A stretch of 64,000 bases of DNA from JAMXLO01 sp963812475 (GTDB taxonomy: Bacteria > Pseudomonadota > Alphaproteobacteria > Acetobacterales > Acetobacteraceae): NCBI GenBank assembly GCA_963812475.1, contig CAWEVI010000047.1, positions 4,089-68,088 on the forward strand, given 5' to 3'. The notes beneath the pieces were generated by a model. The model made no database searches, was not told the DNA's origin, and was given only the letters and a program-made list of their open reading frames with translations. Below are positions 26,243-35,075 of this stretch, piece after piece. Position numbers and translations under genes: made by a program. Each line of letters opens with the position of its first letter. The stretch's first letter is position 1.

Positions 26243-26608
26243 ACCGCAGAAGGAAAAAGTCGGTGGGGAAACCCTGCTGCGGGCAGAGCTTTCGGGGATC
26301 AGCCTATCCGCACCGAGTTGGCTATCACCGAACTATGCGCAGTCGCTGTCCCCTTCTTCTCGGCTCCATGGGAAGCGTGGGATAGCGAGTTTGCGGCGAC
26401 GCTGGCGGCCCGGCATCCGGAGCTGGGCAGGGATATCCCAAAATTCTCTGGAGACAATGGCGACACGGCCAAGGCTCCCAACATCAATCGGAAGCCCATG
26501 AAACAAGAGTGATCATGACCAGACTCCCATCCTCGGGGCCATCGGCAGGCAGGTGTTGGAGCACCTGCCTACCAGACCCATCATGCCCGATGCCGCCAGG
26601 CGCGGCCA
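26243..26608. other. 366-bp gap with at most a remnant ORF
   Basis: Between the IS-split gene and the integrase. A plus-strand frame around 26318-26512 has protein-like composition (CAVAVPFFSAPWEAWDSEFA, then ARHPELGRDIPKFSGDNGD) but only a TTG start and no site for ribosomes. It may be a small antisense-oriented gene or the remains of one. Confidence 0.3.
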
Positions 26609-27836
26609 TTAGGCGCGAATAGGCACCACCTCTGCCGGCTTTGCCGGCATGGCGGAGAATCGGGCCCAATCTTCCATGAGCCGCCGCCGCTTTTCGATCA
26701 TGTCGCGCCGCTGGTAGGCGGCTTCAGTTTTGTCCCTAAGCGCATGCGCCAGCGCCATCTCGGCGACTTCCCGTGGATAGTTCGTCGAACTCGGCGCACC
26801 AATCGCGGAACGCACTGCGCATGCCGTGTACTGTTACATCGGCGTATTTCATCCGCCTCAGCAGTTCGATCATCGCCATCGCGGACAGCGGCCGGTGGTT
26901 GGGCACGCCCGGAAATATCCAATCGCCCGCGTGATCGTCGCGCATCGGCAGCATGGACCGCACGACGTCCAGGGCGGGGTCGGACAACGGCACCCTGTGC
27001 TCCCTTCCACGCTTCATCCTGCCGCCTGGCACCACCCACACCGCAGCTTGCAGGTCGATCTCGGGCCACATGGCGCCGAGCACCTCGCCGGACCGCGCTG
27101 CGGTTAGGATGGTGAATTCCAGTGCCCTGGCTACGATGCTGTCCTGCGCTCGCAGATGAACCATGAAGTCACCCATCTGCGGCCAGGGGAGTGCCGGCAA
27201 ATGCACCACCTTGGCGATCCTGTCGGGCGCCGGAAGCAGTTTGGCGAGGTGGCCCCGCCAGCGGGCGGGGTTGTCGCCCGTGCGCCAGCCGCGCGCCGCG
27301 GCGTAGTCGAGCACGCTTTCGATGCGCCCGCGCAGCCGCAGGGCGGTCTCGGTCTTCGTCGGCCAAATCGGCTCCAACACGCGCATTACGTCGCCCGTGC
27401 CGATCGCGGCCACCGATGTCCGGCCGATCTGCTCGCACGCCAGATCGAGCGTTTGCCGCCACTGATACCGGTGTTTTTCGTTCCTCCACCCCGCTTCATG
27501 TGCCGCGATGTAGCGGTCTGCTACCTGCCGGAAGGTCATCGTCTGCATGGCAGTGCGGGCCACCGCCTTGATCTTCCGGCGGTCCTCAATCGGGTCCTGA
27601 TGCTGCCGCACGGCAGAGCGGCATCGGTGCGCCGCGTCCCGTGCCTCAGCCAGCGACACGTCAGGGAACGGGCCGAGACCCATCTGCCGCTGGCGGCCGC
27701 TGGCAGCGGTGTAGCGAAAGAGCCAGGACCGGTGGTCCGCGCCGCGCACCTGCAACCATAAGCCCCCGCCGTCGCCGTAGCGGCCAAGCCTGGTGAGTGC
27801 CTTTGCCTTCAGTGCGGTCAGTTTTCCGGACGCCAT
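26609..27836 (-). pseudogene. Tyrosine-type integrase with a C-terminal frameshift
   Basis: From the ATG at 27836 (MASGKLTALKAKALTRLGRY) the protein shows the P4-type integrase order: N-terminal DUF4102-like arm-binding region (GDGGGLWLQVRG), SAM-like core (TFRQVADRYIAAHEAGWRN), and the catalytic domain with ILTAARSGEVLGAMWPEID (Arg) and VHGMRSAFRDWCAE (H..R). At about 26780 the frame shifts by one base; the tail continues in the next frame as TNYPREVAEMALAHAL with the tyrosine in TEAAYQRRDM, ending at 26609. Without that tyrosine the enzyme is inactive, so the island is probably locked in place. Confidence 0.82.
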
Positions 27837-27991
27837 CGTCTCGACCTCGCCAGCCCACATACAACAGCCCTCACATCAGCCCACATTAGATGAGCGAATT
27901 TGGGCGGTCAATGGCAAATGAGATCGAACAGGATATTCGATAACTGTATGAAAAAGCGCTATATTTATCGGACTAAAGCGAATGTAGGCGA

Positions 27992-29371
27992 TCATCCGTG
28001 TGGTGGAATGGCGTTCCACCACACCATCGGAAGATCGCCTGCCGCACGGCCAAGCATGCCCCGTTCGAGCCACAGAAATCGCTCGGCGGCCGGCAGGAAT
28101 GTCGACTTCTCGTCGTAGTTCCGCAAACTGTCGGTCTCGCTCCATGGCCAGATCAGCGCACAGATGTCCAGTTGATCTTCCGCCGACAGGGCTCGCATCG
28201 CCGCTTCGGTCGCCAGTCCGTCGCTTCCCAACTGCCAGGCGGAAGGGCTGGAGCCGTCGTTCGGGTCGTTGAGAAAGCTGCCGGGATAGATGCCGTCCAC
28301 CGCGGGATAAATGCCGTGCCCGCCCAGCATCGTGCAGTCGGCCGGATTGCCGGTGGTGGCGAGAACATTGGCGGCGAGCGCGCCCAGGTGCCAAGCGACG
28401 CCCTGGGCGAGTAGCTGTGCCGCGCCATCGTTCAAAGCATAGTTGATGGAATTCGATTGTCCGTTGACCACAAGAAGAAGGCCGCGTCGCGGACCGCGGC
28501 TCCAGCGACCAGCGCATTGCAGGACCGTGGCCACGTCGGCATCCGAGAGCGCCCTCTCCCACGTTGCCGCCTCATGGAACCAGCACTGCGCGCCGCCAAG
28601 CTGTGTCGTGTCGTGCAGCAGCGTCAACGGCGTGGGACTGGCGGAGGCCAGGGGATTGCCGATGCCGCAGGCGACCTGTGCGTCGTCCAACCAAACATCG
28701 ACGCCGATGCCCGGGCGGTTCCGCATGACAATCGAGTGCGTGTGGCGGCGCGTGAGTGTGCTGATCAACGTTGCCTGGGCGCTGCTGCCTGGAAACAGCA
28801 GCAAGCGTCCTTGCCCGCTCGCACTGTCGGCCGACAGCACCGGCGTATTTCCGGAAGCGATCAGTGTGATCGGGTTGGCATCGCGGCCCGAATTCTGCCG
28901 CCAGTTCGGGCGAGACCAGACCAGATAGCGGGTCCAGGCCACACTGCTCTGAAACGAAGCATTGGCAACCTGGAAGCCGAGATCGGGATCGAGCGCGGGC
29001 GTGAGGCTTCCCGGTCCACCCGCTGCGCGACCAAGACCTCCCAGCAGCGCCGACAGTCGCGGTGTCATTGCGGGCAGCCCCGTGGCAGGCCCGAACGAAT
29101 AGGGTGCCAATGCAACGCTGTTGCCGGACTTGTCGCGCAAGCTGGCGGTCGCGCTGTTCCAGCCACCGACCGGCATGCCAGCCGCGCCGATTGCATCCGC
29201 CAGACCGCCGGCGTCCCACCAGCCTGACAGACCGGCGATAGCATTCGGCCAAGGCCCGTTGAACGAGCCATCGCCCGCCGCGGACGGCGCCGTGCGCAGC
29301 GGGCGCCATAGTGCTATCTGGCCGAGGCCGATCCGCATGGACCTGCCTGGTGCGACAAACGCAACACTCAT
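27992..29371 (-). CDS. Phage-derived SGNH-like/virion protein, probably truncated at its C-terminus
   Basis: 459 residues from the ATG at 29371 (MSVAFVAPGRSMRIGLGQIA). The N-terminal half resembles a phage structural or carbohydrate-binding protein (LSGWWDAGGLADAIGAAG; later VDVWLDDAQVACGIG and GAQCWFHEAATWERALSD, a LamG-like beta-sandwich pattern). The C-terminal half has LLLVVNGQSNSINYALNDG, the GQSN block of SGNH esterases, and ends WWNAIPPHG at 27992, where the catalytic His block of the family would be expected further on. The end therefore looks cut at the island border. It follows a decayed tail-protein end by a few bases, as in a prophage operon. Confidence 0.55.
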   Translation of the reverse strand: MSVAFVAPGRSMRIGLGQIALWRPLRTAPSAAGDGSFNGPWPNAIAGLSGWWDAGGLADAIGAAGMPVGGWNSATASLRDKSGNSVALAPYSFGPATGLPAMTPRLSALLGGLGRAAGGPGSLTPALDPDLGFQVANASFQSSVAWTRYLVWSRPNWRQNSGRDANPITLIASGNTPVLSADSASGQGRLLLFPGSSAQATLISTLTRRHTHSIVMRNRPGIGVDVWLDDAQVACGIGNPLASASPTPLTLLHDTTQLGGAQCWFHEAATWERALSDADVATVLQCAGRWSRGPRRGLLLVVNGQSNSINYALNDGAAQLLAQGVAWHLGALAANVLATTGNPADCTMLGGHGIYPAVDGIYPGSFLNDPNDGSSPSAWQLGSDGLATEAAMRALSAEDQLDICALIWPWSETDSLRNYDEKSTFLPAAERFLWLERGMLGRAAGDLPMVWWNAIPPHG

Positions 29372-29373
29372 CG

Positions 29374-29495
29374 TCAGGCAACCGTAAATGCGGGCGGATA
29401 GACCGTCTGTCGGCTGCCATCCGTGCCCTCGACCCAGGCATACCACGTACCGCCGCCGCCGGTGTGGACACGTAGGCGCCCCATAGGTCGGTATT
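29374..29495 (-). pseudogene. C-terminal scrap of a phage tail protein
   Basis: About 40 codons ending TWYAWVEGTDGSRQTVYPPAF and a stop at 29374-29376, two bases before the next ATG. The pattern (LWGAYV ... YAWVEGTDGS ... YPPAF) is that of the last residues of tail/baseplate-associated proteins in alphaproteobacterial prophages. The upstream part is missing; it is joined to the terminase fragment. Confidence 0.45.
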
Positions 29496-29711
29496 GACCG
29501 AGGTGTAGGTGGACTTGGCCGAGCCGGGTGGCATCAGTACCATCAGCCGGTCGATCTCGCCGTTGCTGATCGCCGCGAGTTGACCCAGGAGAAATTTGTG
29601 ATGCAGCGCGGGGCTCTGACCAGCCGGTCCAAGAATCGACCCTGCCCAATCGATCAGGTTCCACTGGATCGCGTCCCGCTGCCCCTGTTCGTCCACAAGG
29701 TTCAGCGGCAT
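29496..29711 (-). pseudogene. N-terminal fragment of a phage terminase large subunit
   Basis: About 72 residues from the ATG at 29711 end with LDRLMVLMPPGSAKSTYTSV-like sequence (read here as IDRLMVLMPPGSAKSTYTSV), the ATPase P-loop region of large terminases that drive DNA packaging. The rest of the protein and all genes between terminase and tail are absent: the sequence passes straight into the tail-protein end. This is a large internal deletion of a prophage. Confidence 0.65.
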
Positions 29712-29959
29712 TTCTCGGGCGATCGGGTTCCAGATAGGGTGCCCATCCAGGGCCGCGCGCGTAGAACGGGGCGGGGTGGCTCTGGCTTACGCGCTACGTT
29801 GGAATGAATGATACCGAGGAGCGCGTCGGAACGTCTCCATGATAGTCATTTATATACGCTGTTGTGGGGTATGGGTAGTGTCTCAGTTTGAAAATAATCC
29901 TATCGCGACTTTAACGGCCATATCTCGCAAGCTTAGGCCATAACTGCTAAACTTTGGGT

Positions 29960-30163
29960 ATGAGCACAGACCAACCTACAGCCAGATATTACCTTGAGTT
30001 AAGGCGTTTCGCCAGGGGTAACCATAGGGCGTATTTCTACCAGATATGGGAGAGCTTGGGACATCCCTGGCAGCTTCGCGAGAGCGATGCTTATCTTACT
30101 GAGCATGAAGCCCAACAAGCCGGAGGGAAAGAGTTGCGGCACATGCTTGGTGAGACAGTCTGA
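29960..30163 (+). CDS. Small hypothetical protein, transposon passenger
   Basis: 67 residues from the ATG at 29960: STDQPTARYYLELRRFARGN, then YFYQIWESLGHPWQLRESDA and a charged tail. No domain was recognised. It lies about 70 bp inside the left terminal repeat, and its stop overlaps the start of the next small gene (TGATG), so the two form an operon. Base composition is lower in GC than the host chromosome around it, fitting acquired DNA. Confidence 0.5.
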   Translation: MSTDQPTARYYLELRRFARGNHRAYFYQIWESLGHPWQLRESDAYLTEHEAQQAGGKELRHMLGETV

Positions 30164-30408
30164 TGCCAACCAAGCACCCGAAACGCCCTCGCGACCCGAA
30201 CCAGCTTGCCAAGCTGATCGTCGATCTGGCGACGGGGCAGAGGTTGGAAGATCGGCCAGAACCGCAAGATCAGCCTACCGCTAAGGCTTTAGCGGGGCGC
30301 CTTGGTGGTTTGATCGGTGGCAAGAAACGAACAGAGAAAATGTCTCCAGAAAGACGCCGCGATGCTGCCCAACATGCAGCATTAGCTAGATGGCGAAAAT
30401 CAACTTGA
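30163..30408 (+). CDS. Small basic hypothetical protein, transposon passenger
   Basis: 81 residues, strongly basic. Visible blocks: PRDPNQLAKLIVDLATGQ, AKALAGRLGGLIGGKKRTEK and MSPERRRDAAQHAALARWRK. The last two resemble short DNA-binding or histone-like tails found in proteins annotated as hypothetical in rhizobia and acetic-acid bacteria. It is coupled to the preceding gene and converges with the HARE-HTH gene, overlapping its end by a few bases. Function unknown. Confidence 0.55.
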   Translation: MPTKHPKRPRDPNQLAKLIVDLATGQRLEDRPEPQDQPTAKALAGRLGGLIGGKKRTEKMSPERRRDAAQHAALARWRKST

Positions 30409-30855
30409 TTCATGGTTTGTTTCTATCTGAGGTTTATGATCCTCAGACTTTACGGACCACAGAGCGCGCCCAGCCTTTATGATAGTTGCGGATGCCCTTG
30501 AGGCTTCACGGCTTAAAGTGGTGGAAACAGTGTTAGACGGAGTTTCCCCACTGAGCTGGACTCCTTGCTTTAGAATGGCTTCGGTGATTTCGGCTGTTGA
30601 CAGCGGCCGGTTTGATTCTCTCAACACCTTCTCAGCGGCTTCGGCAATGGTCATCCCTCTTGCTGTCGTTAGTGTTAATGGTCGGCCAGCGTATCTCGCC
30701 TCCAGAAACCCTATGGTCCTCTCCACTTCTGTCAGTTCGCTTCTCAACCGATCGCGATCCGCTCGTAGGTCAGAGAGCACAGTAGAAGCAGAGGAAGCCT
30801 TCGTATCAGCTCCGTTTTCCATTGACTTTCTCAAGGTTTCCAGTATCATGTACAT
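30400..30855 (-). CDS. HARE-HTH-like domain protein, transposon passenger
   Basis: 151 residues from the ATG at 30855 (an upstream ATG at 30900 is possible). Residues 20-60 form a predicted coiled coil (VLSDLRADRDRLRSELTEVE). The C-terminal 80 residues form a winged helix of the HARE-HTH type: MTIAEAAEKVLRESNRPLST, AEITEAILKQGVQLSGETPS, NTVSTTLSREA. Such domains bind DNA or modulate transcription and occur in restriction and chromatin-linked proteins. A regulator of the transposon or of host genes is possible. Intact. Confidence 0.6.
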   Translation of the reverse strand: MYMILETLRKSMENGADTKASSASTVLSDLRADRDRLRSELTEVERTIGFLEARYAGRPLTLTTARGMTIAEAAEKVLRESNRPLSTAEITEAILKQGVQLSGETPSNTVSTTLSREASRASATIIKAGRALWSVKSEDHKPQIETNHESS

Positions 30856-31087
30856 GATGAACGGTTCGGGGATGGGTTTTCCCATCCCCACGCCCGTCAC
30901 GCACCCAAAGTGGGTGAGGGCCTAACTAGATTTCGCCGTCATCTTCATAACTCCACTATGCAATGTTGTCCTGGGAGGTTGCACCCTCCCAGGAACTTTG
31001 TCGCACATTCCCGTTATCACGTCAATAGCAAAATCAACGAGCATTATTCAATTGCACAGCCTTATGCTCTGGCATATAGTTCAGTTT

Positions 31088-31936
31088 ATGAACAGGTTGC
31101 CCCGCCAGAAGCGTGTCGAGATTATCTCCCAGCTAGTCGAGGGTATGAGCCTACGTGCTATCACGCGGACTATCGGATGTTCGATCAACACCGTCACCGC
31201 GCTTCTGGTGACCGCCGGCAAGGCTTGCTCGGAATATCAGGATAAGCATCTTCGCAATCTGCAATGCCGGCGCATCCAACTCGATGAGATTTGGGCCTTC
31301 TGTTATGCCAAGGCCGCGAACGTGAAGACTGCCAAGGCCGCTCCGGAGGGTGCTGGCGACGTATGGACATGGACCGCCATCGATGCGGATACCAAGCTTA
31401 TCCCTTCATGGTTCGTAGGTTCACGTGACCACATCGACGGTCGGACGTTCGTCGAGGACTTGGCAAGCCGTCTAGCGATCCGAGTGCAGTTAACCAGCGA
31501 TGGCCATCGCCCATATCTCACAGCGGTTCCCGAGACCTTCAAGGGTCAGATCGACTACGCCATGCTGATCAAGCACTATGCTGCCCCAAAGCCCCAAGTC
31601 GAAGCGTCCCGCCGATATAGTCCGGTCGAATGCACTGGCATCACCACTGCGGTTGTAACCGGCAACCCAAACCAAGCGCACATCTCGACCAGCTACGTAG
31701 AGCGTCAGAACCTCACCATGCGGATGAGCATGCGACGGTTCACACGACTGACGAATGCCTTCTCTAAGAAGGTAGAGAACCACACCCACGCGGTTGCGCT
31801 ACACTTCATGCATTACAATTTCTGTCGCATCCATTCTTCGCTACGCTGCTCACCTGCCATGAGGGCCGGCGTAACGCAGCATCTTTGGGAAATCGTGGAT
31901 TTAGTTCGGATGATTGAGGAATGGGAGGCGACGTAA
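31088..31936 (+). CDS. IS1-like DDE transposase
   Basis: 282 residues from the ATG at 31088 (MNRLPRQKRVEIISQLVEGM). The N-terminal helix-turn-helix is SLRAITRTIGCSINTVTALL. The catalytic domain has IQLDEIWAFCY (first Asp), DVWTWTAIDADTKLIPSWFV with VQLTSDGHRPY (second Asp) and SYVERQNLTMRMSMRRFTRL (Glu), the D-E-W ... SDG ... ERxN pattern of IS1-type transposases. One uninterrupted frame, without the InsA/InsB shift of classical IS1. An open extension to 30998 has no support. It is the only transposase whose family agrees with the 8-bp duplication of the surrounding element. Confidence 0.82.
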   Translation: MNRLPRQKRVEIISQLVEGMSLRAITRTIGCSINTVTALLVTAGKACSEYQDKHLRNLQCRRIQLDEIWAFCYAKAANVKTAKAAPEGAGDVWTWTAIDADTKLIPSWFVGSRDHIDGRTFVEDLASRLAIRVQLTSDGHRPYLTAVPETFKGQIDYAMLIKHYAAPKPQVEASRRYSPVECTGITTAVVTGNPNQAHISTSYVERQNLTMRMSMRRFTRLTNAFSKKVENHTHAVALHFMHYNFCRIHSSLRCSPAMRAGVTQHLWEIVDLVRMIEEWEAT

Positions 31937-32182
31937 ATTATTCTGGACCTAAAGAAGAGAAACGTCATATCCAATAAACTCTGGCTTCTCCGATCCTGGG
32001 GCAGTAGCCGCCGATATAACAGAAGCCATACTTGCCGGGAAAAGCAATGTAATATTCACAAGTCGGCATCGCTCAAAGCGAGATGATGTAAATCCTATTG
32101 CTCCACCATGGATGTGAACTGGTTTCTTATCATCAAATGCAACAAGAGTACAAGCGAACATCTTAAGAGTCCGACTCAAATC

Positions 32183-32990
32183 TTAAACCGAACGAGCAAG
32201 TCGTCGTGTGAGCAGCAAGACGGAAGCGGCATAGAGGAAGGCTGTTGCCAACTCGAGCGTTCCTTCGAAGTCCTTGGCGAGGCGGCGGTTGCGCCCGAGC
32301 CAGGCCAGGAAGCGTTCGACCACCCAGCGCCGGGGATGCACGGCAAAGCCGATTTGGCCAGCTTGCTTGCGCACGATCTCGACGATGATTCTGGTCGCGG
32401 TCGCCACTCGGTCGGCGGCATAGGCGCTATCGGCGAAGACCCGCTCGATGAAGGGGTACAGCGCGCGCGAAGCCTGCAACAAGGGAATGGCGCCATCGCG
32501 ATCCTGGACCGAGGCCGCATGGACCTGGAGTATCAACCCTCGGCCATCGGTATCGACCATGGCTTCACGTTTGCGCCCGTTGATCTTCTTGCCGGCGTCA
32601 TAGCCCCGAGATCCACCGGCTTCCGTGGTTTTGACGCTCTGGCTGTCGATAATCGCCGCACTGGGGCTGGATTCGCGGCCGACACGTTCGCGATCCAGCA
32701 TCACCAAGTGGTGGTTCAGATTCTCCCTTCCGAAAGCGAAATCGGGTGAACCAGCGATAGGCCGTCTGATGCGGCGGGAAATGCTCCGGCAGCATGCGCC
32801 AAGGGCAGCCGCCGCGCAGCACAAAGAACAGCGCGTTCATCAGTTCGCGCATTGGCCACGACCGACGGCGGCCAGTCTCGGCAGGTGGCGGCAGCAGCGG
32901 CGCGAGGAGCTGCCATTCTGCATCGGTCAGATCACTTGGGTAGCGCAAATCGTCCCGGTCATGCTCTGCCCGGGTCTCGGGGGTCCACAT
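32183..32990 (-). CDS. IS5-family (IS427-type) transposase in two frames, nested copy A
   Basis: The first frame (32990-32598) has RYPSDLTDAEWQLLAPLLPP and RGGCPWRMLPEHFPPHQTAY. The second frame (to 32183) carries SPSAAIIDSQSVKTTEAGG, YDAGKKINGRKREAMVDTDG, FADSAYAADRV and RRWVVERFLAWLGRNRRLAK, the DDE blocks. The switch occurs around 32730. IS427-type elements often use a programmed frameshift to fuse two frames, but a decay mutation is equally possible here. The exact ends of the IS were not resolved. Confidence 0.8.
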
Positions 32991-33094
32991 CGAAGGCTCC
33001 AGGAATGGGGGAGCGCTCAGATTCCATGGAATTGTCGGGATTCAACCCCCCCATGGCGGTTTCGAGACAGCCTCTCAGAGTCGGTCCGGAAAGT

Positions 33095-33933
33095 TCATAC
33101 CGGATTGCAGAGCTTTCGCAGCATCAGGCGGATTGATGCAAGCTGCAGAAATGCCCGCGCATTGCGGCTGAGGCTTTCGAAGTCCTTGGCGAGGCGACGG
33201 CAACGATTGAGCCACGCCAAGGTGCGCTCGACGACCCAGCGCATTGGTAGGACTACGAAGCCGCTCGCCTGGTCGGAACGTTTCACGATCTCGACCGAGA
33301 GGTGTGGCAGAACCTCGGCTACTGCCGTGGCGAACTGCGGTCCCTGATAGCCGGCATCGGCAAACAGCTTTGCCAGGAAGGGATACATCCCGAACAAGGT
33401 CGAGAGCAGCAGAACCCCGCCATCACGATCCTGGATATCCGCTGGATGCACCACCGCGTGCAGCAACAGCCCTACCGTGTCGACCAGGATATGCCGCTTC
33501 TTGCCTCTGATCTTCTTACCCGCGTCATACCCGGGCGGATCGATACAGGCCCCCCCTTTTCCACGCTTTTCACGCTCTGGCTGTCGATCACGCAGGCGGT
33601 CGGACTGGCTTCCCGCCCCATCGCCTCGCGGCATTGCACATAGAGAGCGTGGTGGATCATCTCGATCGTGCCGTCGTAGTTCCAGCGGGTGAGGTAGTCG
33701 TGCACCGTACTCCTTGGCGGCAGGTCCTTGGGGATATATCGCCACTGGCAGCCGGTGCTCAGCACATACATCACGCCGTTCACCACCTGTCGCATCACCA
33801 CCTCTCGCCTGCGGCCGCCGCGTTTGGCCGGCGGTATCAGTGGCTCGATAAGTGACCATTCTTCATCGGTCAGATCACTTGGATAGCGCAACTTGTCTCG
33901 GTCGTAACGGGGGCGGTTCTTGGTCGTCCACAT
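33095..33933 (-). CDS. IS5-family (IS427-type) transposase in two frames, nested copy B
   Basis: The first frame starts at 33933 (MWTTKNRPRYDRDKLRYPSD) and carries STGCQWRYIPKDLPPRSTVH and TACVIDSQSVKSVEKGG. The reading then changes at a run of seven G preceded by A's (about 33550-33560) into the frame PPGYDAGKKIRGKKRHILVD, FADAGYQGPQF and MRWVVERTLAWLNRCRRLAK. A homopolymer at the switch point is typical of programmed frameshifting in this group. It differs in sequence from copy A, so the two are different elements and not a duplication. Both sit inside the larger IS1-like transposon. Confidence 0.82.
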
Positions 33934-34453
33934 CTGGCACCTCGCGAAGCGGCGCCGCACAGAGAATCACAGATAGTTCGAGCCGCTCAACCCCCGCCCC
34001 TTAACCGATTCAAATGACTCGCAAAGCTTCCGGACGGACACTCAAGAGCCGCTCTTGCATTGTTGGCCCGTCTTTTGCCTCTCATAAGAGAAATAGTTGA
34101 TAGACCGACTCCAACAACAAGAGCAAAAATAATCCCAATAGAACCCCAAGCAACGGGCCCCCACGTATTGAGCCAATGGGTTATGGAGGCGAGATATCCC
34201 ATCACGCCGCCACCACCAAGACTAACAAGCGTGCCAACCCACCCGATCGCATGATCAGTAAAGTGATCGGCCAACGCCTGCCAGACAGATACGCCCGACT
34301 CAAGTTTGAAGAACCGTCTGAGTAGTCTGACCATGGCCACAACCGTAGGCATAGGCCAAAGGTATCGTCGAGTTCTAGCAAACCAAAAGTTTCTGGAATA
34401 TATTCCTTCAAACTGAGACACTACCGGGGTATGTGGGCAAGGTAAATTTTCAT

Positions 34454-34879
34454 ATGGCCAGGATTATTTCCCAGATCGCTCGTGCGCTCCCGCTGATTGC
34501 GCTGATTGCCGGATGCGAAGGGGATTTGGGCGAGCGGCTGCAATCGGGTCGGGTACTGGCCTGGCAGGGTCTCCAAGGTCGCTGGGTTGGACCGGTTGCG
34601 CCAGCAGACAAATCGTGTGGTGCAACAACGAAGGGTCTGATGTCGATCGGCGACAAAGGCTTTGCGTTCGATCCCTTTCAAAGCACGACCGTCATTCAAG
34701 GCGCCGTCGGAAAGGACAGCCGCCTGAGCGGCAATCTTACGCGCCAGGGTGGAGACCATCAGAATCTTCTGGTCAGTTTCGACGGTTCGGTGAGCGGGAC
34801 CGGATCGGAAACGGCGGCTATCGAAGGTACTCTTGTGTCCGGACGGTGCCACTGGAAGGTAACGCTGCATCGGGGATGA
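34454..34879 (+). CDS. Small lipoprotein of unknown function
   Basis: 141 residues from the ATG at 34454. The N-terminus is a lipoprotein signal peptide with the lipobox LIAGC (MARIISQIARALPLIALIAG then Cys). The mature part (LQGRWVGPVAPADKSCGATT, GFAFDPFQSTTVIQGAVG, CHWKVTLHRG) looks like a small beta-barrel with two cysteines, and should face the periplasm on the inner or outer membrane. The 8-bp duplication of the IS1-like transposon lies only 20 bp upstream of the ATG, so the native promoter has been displaced and expression may now depend on the transposon end. Confidence 0.7.
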   Translation: MARIISQIARALPLIALIAGCEGDLGERLQSGRVLAWQGLQGRWVGPVAPADKSCGATTKGLMSIGDKGFAFDPFQSTTVIQGAVGKDSRLSGNLTRQGGDHQNLLVSFDGSVSGTGSETAAIEGTLVSGRCHWKVTLHRG

Positions 34880-35075
34880 ACGCGAGCAGTGTCTCGACCA
34901 GACTGCCACGGCGCGCGTCCCGCCCGTCGAATTCACACTGTACTCCCGTACGTTGACGGTTAACTAACCATTCGACGGGTTTATGGCTGTTGCGCGCCGA
35001 GGCAGTCTGACGATGTGCCGTGCTCACTGTTGAGACGGCATTAGTCAGCGAACCTGCTCATCGACCGGGGACAAG

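Larger units (their letters stand above)
20160..27990 (-). mobile_element. Decayed integrase-primase genomic island (approximate limits)
   Basis: All genes point leftwards: a frameshifted tyrosine integrase (26609-27836), an IS-interrupted gene, two helix-turn-helix proteins, a small protein, a CHC2/Toprim primase and a RepA-like ATPase. This is the gene set of small phage-satellite-like integrative elements. The right limit is near the truncated end of the prophage gene at 27992; the left limit is unknown, and no direct-repeat pair could be identified by eye. Confidence 0.5.
31949..34352 (-). pseudogene. Transposon passenger membrane protein interrupted by two IS5-family copies
   Basis: The N-terminal part (34352-33987) has RRFFKLESGVSVWQALADHF and two transmembrane helices (WVGTLVSLGGGGVMGYLASI; SIGIIFALVVGVGLSTISLM). 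It runs into IS DNA at about 33970. The C-terminal part (about 32165-31949) reads CTLVAFDDKKPVHIHGGAIG, then FERCRLVNITLLFPASMASV and a tail. Both parts lie on the minus strand, on either side of the nested IS5 pair, inside the same transposon. The original would be a membrane-anchored protein of about 190 residues or more, function unknown. That the two parts belong together is inference from position and orientation. Confidence 0.5.
29874..34425 (+). mobile_element. 4.55-kb IS1-like transposon with passenger genes, 8-bp target duplication GGGGTATG
   Basis: Perfect 18-bp inverted repeats ggtagtgtctcagtttga (29874-29891) and its complement (34408-34425) are flanked by direct repeats GGGGTATG (29866-29873 and 34426-34433), so the whole 4552-bp segment moved as one unit. 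Inside are an IS1-type transposase, three small genes, and a membrane-protein gene broken by two nested IS5-family elements. 8-9-bp duplications fit IS1; unusually long IS1 members (ISMhu11-type) are known. It landed just upstream of the lipoprotein gene at 34454. Confidence 0.85.

Noticed and set aside
27990..28025. Palindrome gtggtggaatggcgttccaccac as an attachment site of the left island
   Set aside because: No second copy was found near 20 kb, so a direct-repeat pair could not be shown.
32990..33095. Exact ends of the two nested IS5-family elements
   Set aside because: No convincing inverted-repeat pair or target duplication could be matched by eye on both sides, so element boundaries are not reported.
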